From Chloroflexota bacterium (GTDB lineage: Bacteria > Chloroflexota > Anaerolineae > Aggregatilineales > UBA2796), in the NCBI GenBank assembly GCA_003695215.1, contig RFIM01000269.1, positions 1 through 9,237 of the forward strand: DNA of 9,237 nucleotides, in the 5' to 3' direction. The notes under the pieces are model-generated. The model had not been told where the DNA came from and ran no database searches. It saw only the letters and a program-made list of their open reading frames with translations. Position numbers and translations under genes: made by a program. Positions 6,323 to 9,237 of the stretch are shown here, piece after piece (the first letter of the stretch is position 1; every line of letters begins with the position of its first letter).

Positions 6323-7486
6323 TCACCAGGCTGCATCGAGAATGGCGTGCAGCTCAAAGTCACTCAAGGCGACAGGATTGGCCTTCATGCTGTTGGTCGC
6401 CTTAGCTTTTTGGACGATCTCTGAGAAGGCCTCGCGCCGAACGCCCAGATCGCGCAGGCGTGGCACGTTCAAGCGCTCGCACAGCGCGCACAGCGCGCTC
6501 ACAGCGGCCTCAGCCTCGGGCGATTCGGCATCCAGCAGCAGCGCGATTTCTTCGAAGCGCATCAGCCGATCGCGCGCAAAGGTGTCATCTTGAGCGCGCA
6601 GGGCGCGCACGTTTGCTGCCATGCCGTGTGGCAACAAACTAGCGCAGATCATGCCATGCGGTGCGCCGAACATGCCGCCAATCGGCGCGGCGAAGCCATG
6701 CACTACGCCAAGCCCTGCGTTCGCTAAAGCCATGCCGCTGAACAAGCTGGCATAGGCCATCGCCTCACGCGCTTCAGCGTCATCGCCTTGTGCGTAAGCG
6801 CGTGGCAACGCCCAGGCCGCGTTAGTCAGCCCTTCGCGGCACAGCGCATCCGTAAGTGGATTGGCGCGCCGAGAGATGAACGGCTCGATCAGCTGCGTCA
6901 GCGCATCTAAGCCGCTGCTGGCAGTCACGCTTGGCGGCAGAGTGTGCGTCAATGTCGGATCGATTAACGCCAGGCGCGGCAACATCAGCGGCGAGCGCAA
7001 ACTGACCTTCACGCGCTGCGCCTCAGCCGTCAGCACAGCGTTGCGCGTCGCCTCTGAGCCTGTGCCGGCTGTAGTTGGGATGGCGATATAGGGCAAGGGC
7101 GCGTTGATCAAAGGCTGCGCCTTGCCGACGACTTCAAGGTAATCGAGCGGGTCGCCTGGGTTGGTTGCCAAAGCTGCAATGGCTTTGGCCGCATCCAAGG
7201 CGCCGCCGCCGCCAACGCCGATGATCAGCTCAGCGGCGAAGGCGCGCGCTTGCGCCACGCCTTCGCAGGCCGTCTGGACGCTTGGCTCGCCGTTGACGCT
7301 GAAAACTTCGTAGGCGATGGCCGCGCCTGCCAAAAGATCGAAGACAGGCGCCGCACGGCGCGAGTCGCGGCCTGTGACGACCAAGGCGCGCTTGCCGAGG
7401 GCCTCGGCGTGGCGCGGCAGTTCCTTCAACACGCCCGCGCCGAAGATGATGCGGCCTGCCGTCATGAATTCAAAACGCTCAAGCAT
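6323..7486 (-). CDS. Iron-type (group III) alcohol dehydrogenase family protein
   Basis: A 387-residue dehydrogenase of the iron-containing ADH family, normal in length, which interconverts alcohols with aldehydes or ketones using NAD(P). The N-terminal Rossmann-like domain has GGGGALDAAK (92-101) and PTTAGTGSEAT (137-147), the dinucleotide-binding signatures. The helical C-terminal domain carries the metal site: D194 in SSGLDALTQ, H263 in VVHGFAAP and H277 in GAPHGMICA. The second expected ligand, a histidine in GxDALTH, is Q198 here; some subfamilies such as maleylacetate reductases also have Q, so this may mark a subfamily or a changed metal. The substrate is unknown. The ATG at 7486 overlaps the previous gene's stop by 8 bp (ATGCTTGA) and has GGAAG seven bases upstream, so the pair is likely co-translated. 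Confidence 0.9.
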   Translation of the reverse strand: MLERFEFMTAGRIIFGAGVLKELPRHAEALGKRALVVTGRDSRRAAPVFDLLAGAAIAYEVFSVNGEPSVQTACEGVAQARAFAAELIIGVGGGGALDAAKAIAALATNPGDPLDYLEVVGKAQPLINAPLPYIAIPTTAGTGSEATRNAVLTAEAQRVKVSLRSPLMLPRLALIDPTLTHTLPPSVTASSGLDALTQLIEPFISRRANPLTDALCREGLTNAAWALPRAYAQGDDAEAREAMAYASLFSGMALANAGLGVVHGFAAPIGGMFGAPHGMICASLLPHGMAANVRALRAQDDTFARDRLMRFEEIALLLDAESPEAEAAVSALCALCERLNVPRLRDLGVRREAFSEIVQKAKATNSMKANPVALSDFELHAILDAAW

Positions 7487-7799
7487 CGGGATACTTCCAA
7501 AGTGCCTGATCAGGGAAGAGTGGCAGGTAGCGCACGCCGACTCGCGGCTCAGCCAGCATCTCTGAGACTGCCTCGCGCCAAGCCAGGTAGTGCGCCGTCT
7601 CGCGATGCGCCTGTTGGGCTTCAGGCGAATGGAAGACTTCGATCAGCATGAAGCGCGTTGGCTCCTCTTCTTGCTGGATGAAGTCAAAACGCGCAATGCC
7701 CGCTTCCTGGACGCTATGGCGCGCATTCTCGAGCGTGGCGGCTATGAACGCTTGCACAAACTCAGGCTTGACGTGAATAGAGACAAGGACGACGATCAT
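7479..7799 (-). CDS. ABM-domain protein, LsrG-like
   Basis: A 106-residue single-domain protein of the dimeric alpha/beta ABM (antibiotic biosynthesis monooxygenase) fold. From memory it resembles LsrG, the phospho-AI-2 isomerase of enterobacteria: both start with LV-x-I-x-V, share a central SVQE-x-G-x-x-RFD pattern (residues 29-39 here), then H65 and HY (70-71), and a PR-x-x-x-R end (85-90). Relatives also include quinol monooxygenases and enzymes that need no cofactor. No lsr transporter or kinase gene is in the window, so an AI-2 role is not supported; action on a small carbonyl or quinone compound, together with the overlapping alcohol dehydrogenase, is more plausible. It is probably cytoplasmic. 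It is the first gene of the operon; the ATG at 7799 has only a weak ribosome site (CGGAT). The fold is secure, the function is not. Confidence 0.82.
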   Translation of the reverse strand: MIVVLVSIHVKPEFVQAFIAATLENARHSVQEAGIARFDFIQQEEEPTRFMLIEVFHSPEAQQAHRETAHYLAWREAVSEMLAEPRVGVRYLPLFPDQALWKYPDA

Positions 7800-7829
7800 G
7801 CTGAAATCCGTTTTGTGGCTGATGCTTTC

Positions 7830-7845
7830 CGCTACAAATATAGCG
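7830..7845 (-). promoter_or_regulatory. Candidate promoter/operator of the ABM-ADH-EEP-SerA operon
   Basis: An inverted repeat CGCTA-6-TAGCG surrounds a minus-strand TATATT (-10-like, 7837-7842; 5 of 6), about 38 bases before the ATG at 7799. No good -35 box is found at 17 bases (TTGCAG lies 19 bases away), so an activator or weak promoter is possible. A repressor binding the inverted repeat would cover the -10. Confidence 0.35.
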
Positions 7846-7858
7846 TATTTCAGGCAAA

Positions 7859-7940
7859 GCGCTGCAATTTTTGCCCCGCTTGGCAGCTAGCTTGTGTGCG
7901 GAAATGTTTCGCCTTGCGCTGAAATGCGCTACAATTTTTG
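7859..7940 (+). repeat. Direct repeat pair in the divergent intergenic region
   Basis: GCGCTGCAATTTTTG (7859-7873) and GCGCTACAATTTTTG (7926-7940) match at 14 of 15 bases, 67 bases apart. Their core CGCTRCAA also occurs at 7830-7837. All lie between the minus-strand operon and the response regulator gene, so they may be shared regulator sites. Confidence 0.5.
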
Positions 7941-7956
7941 GCAATGCCTTTATACG
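7930..7956 (+). promoter_or_regulatory. Candidate promoter region of the response regulator gene
   Basis: Two -10-like hexamers lie upstream of the GTG start at 8007: TACAAT (7930-7935, 5 of 6) and TATACG (7951-7956, 4 of 6). Neither has a clear -35. TACAAT lies inside the second copy of the direct repeat. The region is A/T-rich against its surroundings. Confidence 0.3.
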
Positions 7957-8006
7957 CTGCACGCTGAACCGTGCAATTTGGATTATCTCATGAGCGAGGT
8001 GCGACA

Positions 8007-8918
8007 GTGAGCAAGGGACGTATTCTGGTCGTTGAAGACGATTTCGATATCTCGAACATGCTGCGCATTTACTTCACAGGGCAAGGCTATGACGTGCAAG
8101 TGGCGCCACGCGGCGGCGATGCGCTCACGCTCACGCGCAAGCAGCTGCCGCAGCTGATCGTCCTGGACATCATGTTGCCTGATATGGACGGCTACGCCGT
8201 CTGCCGTGAGCTGCGCCAAACCACGCGCACAAGCCACATCCCGATCATTTTCCTGACGCAACGCGATGAGCGCTCAGACCGCATCGCAGGCTTGGAGCTC
8301 GGCGCCGACGATTACATCACCAAACCTTTTGATATCGAAGAACTCAAGTTGCGCGTCAGGAACGCCATTGATCGTGTTGACCGTGAGAAGAGCATGGATC
8401 CGCGCTCCAACCTGCCTTCCAGCCGCCTGATCGAAGAGCAGCTGCGCGAGCTGATGCGCACAACCGACACATGGTATTACATGGACATCAAGATCAATCA
8501 CTTTGATGCCTTCCAAGAGGTCTATGGCGTCTTGGCAAGCACTGAAGTGTTGCGCTTTGTGGCCTTGCTGATGGGCGAAGTGGTGGATGAGTTCGGCACG
8601 CCTGATGATTTCATCGGGCATGCAGGCAACGATAATTTCGTGATCATCACCTACAGCAGCCGCGCTAGCACGCTCAAAGAGCGGCTGATCGAGCGCTTCA
8701 ATGATGATGTCAAGCAGCACTACACTTTCATTGACCGCGAGCGCGGGCATATCGTCATGGAGAATGGCGAGACCAAGCCGCTGATGACGCTTAGCATCGG
8801 CATGGTCTCAAATGCGACGCAGCGCTTTGCCGATATCCGCGAGATCACTGAGCTGGCGGCTGAGGCGCGTCGCCGCCCGACCAGCGATTCGGTTGAACCG
8901 ATCGAGACATCTTGGTGA
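8007..8918 (+). CDS. Response regulator: REC domain plus degenerate GGDEF domain
   Basis: A 303-residue two-component response regulator. The receiver domain (4-~120) has all signature residues: acidic E10, D11 and D12 in VVEDD, phosphorylation site D54 in IVLDIMLPDMDG, T84 in IIFLT and K106 in ITKPF. Residues ~130-290 follow a GGDEF domain throughout: DPRSNLPSSRLIEE (for DPLTGLPNRR), DIKINHFDAFQEVYG, VLRFVALLM and SIGMV. The signature itself is GNDNF (207-211), lacking the residues needed to bind and condense GTP, and no RxxD inhibitory site is seen. It is thus probably not a diguanylate cyclase; the domain may bind a nucleotide or a partner. No DNA-binding domain is present. The GTG at 8007 is chosen over a GTG at 7971 because GAGGTG lies five bases upstream and the REC domain begins four residues in. 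The following sensor gene is probably its partner. Confidence 0.88.
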   Translation: MSKGRILVVEDDFDISNMLRIYFTGQGYDVQVAPRGGDALTLTRKQLPQLIVLDIMLPDMDGYAVCRELRQTTRTSHIPIIFLTQRDERSDRIAGLELGADDYITKPFDIEELKLRVRNAIDRVDREKSMDPRSNLPSSRLIEEQLRELMRTTDTWYYMDIKINHFDAFQEVYGVLASTEVLRFVALLMGEVVDEFGTPDDFIGHAGNDNFVIITYSSRASTLKERLIERFNDDVKQHYTFIDRERGHIVMENGETKPLMTLSIGMVSNATQRFADIREITELAAEARRRPTSDSVEPIETSW

Positions 8919-8924
8919 GTGAGC

Positions 8925-8945
8925 GGCAGCTGATCGGCAGCTGCC
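8925..8945 (+). other. Intercistronic hairpin between regulator and sensor genes
   Basis: GGCAGCTG (8925-8932) and CAGCTGCC (8938-8945) form a perfect 8-bp stem with a 5-base ATCGG loop, starting 7 bases after the regulator stop codon. No T-run follows, so it is not a typical terminator. It may protect the mRNA end, cause partial termination, or affect translation of the next gene. Confidence 0.5.
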
Positions 8946-8959
8946 ATGAGGGCTGAGAG

Positions 8960-9237
8960 ATGGACGGATTGGTGCTGCTGTTGTTCCTTTTCGGCTTCAG
9001 CTTGTTCGGCACGGTTTTTATGCTGGCGCGCCTGCGCCTGGAGCGACAGGCGCAGGCGGAGAACTTGCCTGAGACAGTGGTACAGGTCAATCTGCTGGAT
9101 AACGACGCCGCTGTGCTGGTAGCACAAGGGCGCGGCAAGCTCGTCTATGCCAATGCGCGGGCGCAGGCTTGGTTTGGCTTGAGCGGCGGCGAGCCTGACC
9201 TGGAGCTGCTGCTGGAATACGTGCAGCCCGCTGAGAC
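8960..9237 (+). CDS. Membrane sensor with PAS-like domain, probable histidine kinase (3' end outside window)
   Basis: The first 92 codons of a gene cut by the window edge. Residues 3-23 are a strongly hydrophobic helix (VLLLLFLFGFSLFG core), followed by a basic, helical LRLERQAQAE linker, so the protein is a single-pass or N-terminally anchored membrane protein with no large extracellular part in the visible region. From about residue 50 the sequence (AVLVAQGRGKLVYANARAQ) matches the start of a PAS domain, where the strand, loop and YAN-x-x-A pattern are typical. No kinase domain is visible, so the kinase call rests on family style and on its place 41 bases after a response regulator gene. 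The ATG at 8960 has AGGG seven bases upstream; the frame is open to the end. Confidence 0.7.
   Translation, partial: MDGLVLLLFLFGFSLFGTVFMLARLRLERQAQAENLPETVVQVNLLDNDAAVLVAQGRGKLVYANARAQAWFGLSGGEPDLELLLEYVQPAE

Noticed and set aside
7971..8006. Upstream GTG start for the response regulator
   Set aside because: The extra 12 residues are not REC-like, and GAGGTG is correctly spaced for the GTG at 8007.
8274..8750. Minus-strand open frame of 158 codons
   Set aside because: Antisense to the response regulator, whose REC motifs are unmistakable.
8720..9138. Two overlapping minus-strand frames with Gln/Lys/Glu-rich products
   Set aside because: They lie across the regulator end and the sensor start, with composition typical of shadow translation and no motif.
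1..9237. CRISPR, tRNA, rRNA, riboswitch or insertion sequence
   Set aside because: I saw no regularly spaced repeats, cloverleaf arms, long terminal inverted repeats or transposase motifs on reading both strands.

Overview
The window looks like chromosomal DNA from a GC-rich bacterium, most likely a member of the Chloroflexota (Anaerolineae or relatives). This is an inference from protein style: a tandem active/inactive M16 peptidase pair, a response regulator with a degenerate GGDEF domain followed by a PAS-type membrane sensor, a stand-alone DnaB-like ATPase, and a SerA of the long ASB+ACT type. There is no rRNA, tRNA, CRISPR array, transposase or phage gene, and no stretch over about 300 bases lacks a gene. 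The longest non-coding gap is 207 bases (7800-8006).

Layout. Positions 1-7799 are all coded on the minus strand, and 8007-9237 on the plus strand. Reading the minus strand from right to left, a four-gene operon starts at 7799: an ABM-fold protein resembling LsrG (7479-7799), an iron-type alcohol dehydrogenase (6323-7486, overlapping by 8 bp), a membrane-anchored endonuclease/exonuclease/phosphatase protein (5245-6285), and a D-3-phosphoglycerate dehydrogenase-like protein (3641-5236, with its ribosome site abutting the preceding stop). It ends at a hairpin at 3602-3620. That hairpin overlaps the -35 box of a good promoter for the next gene, a DnaB/RecA-fold ATPase without the primase-binding domain (2316-3536), which ends at its own intrinsic terminator (2238-2266). 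Then comes an M16 metallopeptidase pair: the catalytic subunit (851-2209) and, overlapping it by 11 bp, a zinc-site-less partner (1-861, cut by the window edge).

On the plus strand, a divergent intergenic region with repeated CGCTRCAA elements leads into a response regulator (8007-8918) and the first 92 codons of a membrane sensor, probably a histidine kinase (8960 to the window end).

How the genes work together. The M16 pair should form a heterodimeric zinc peptidase with one active site. The regulator and sensor should form a two-component system. The four-gene operon mixes carbonyl/alcohol redox, a hydroxyacid dehydrogenase and a surface phosphohydrolase, with no obvious single pathway. 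The oddest point is that the SerA-like enzyme has histidine where this family has its catalytic arginine. No clearly new multi-gene system is visible; the findings are mostly residue-level departures and regulatory architecture.
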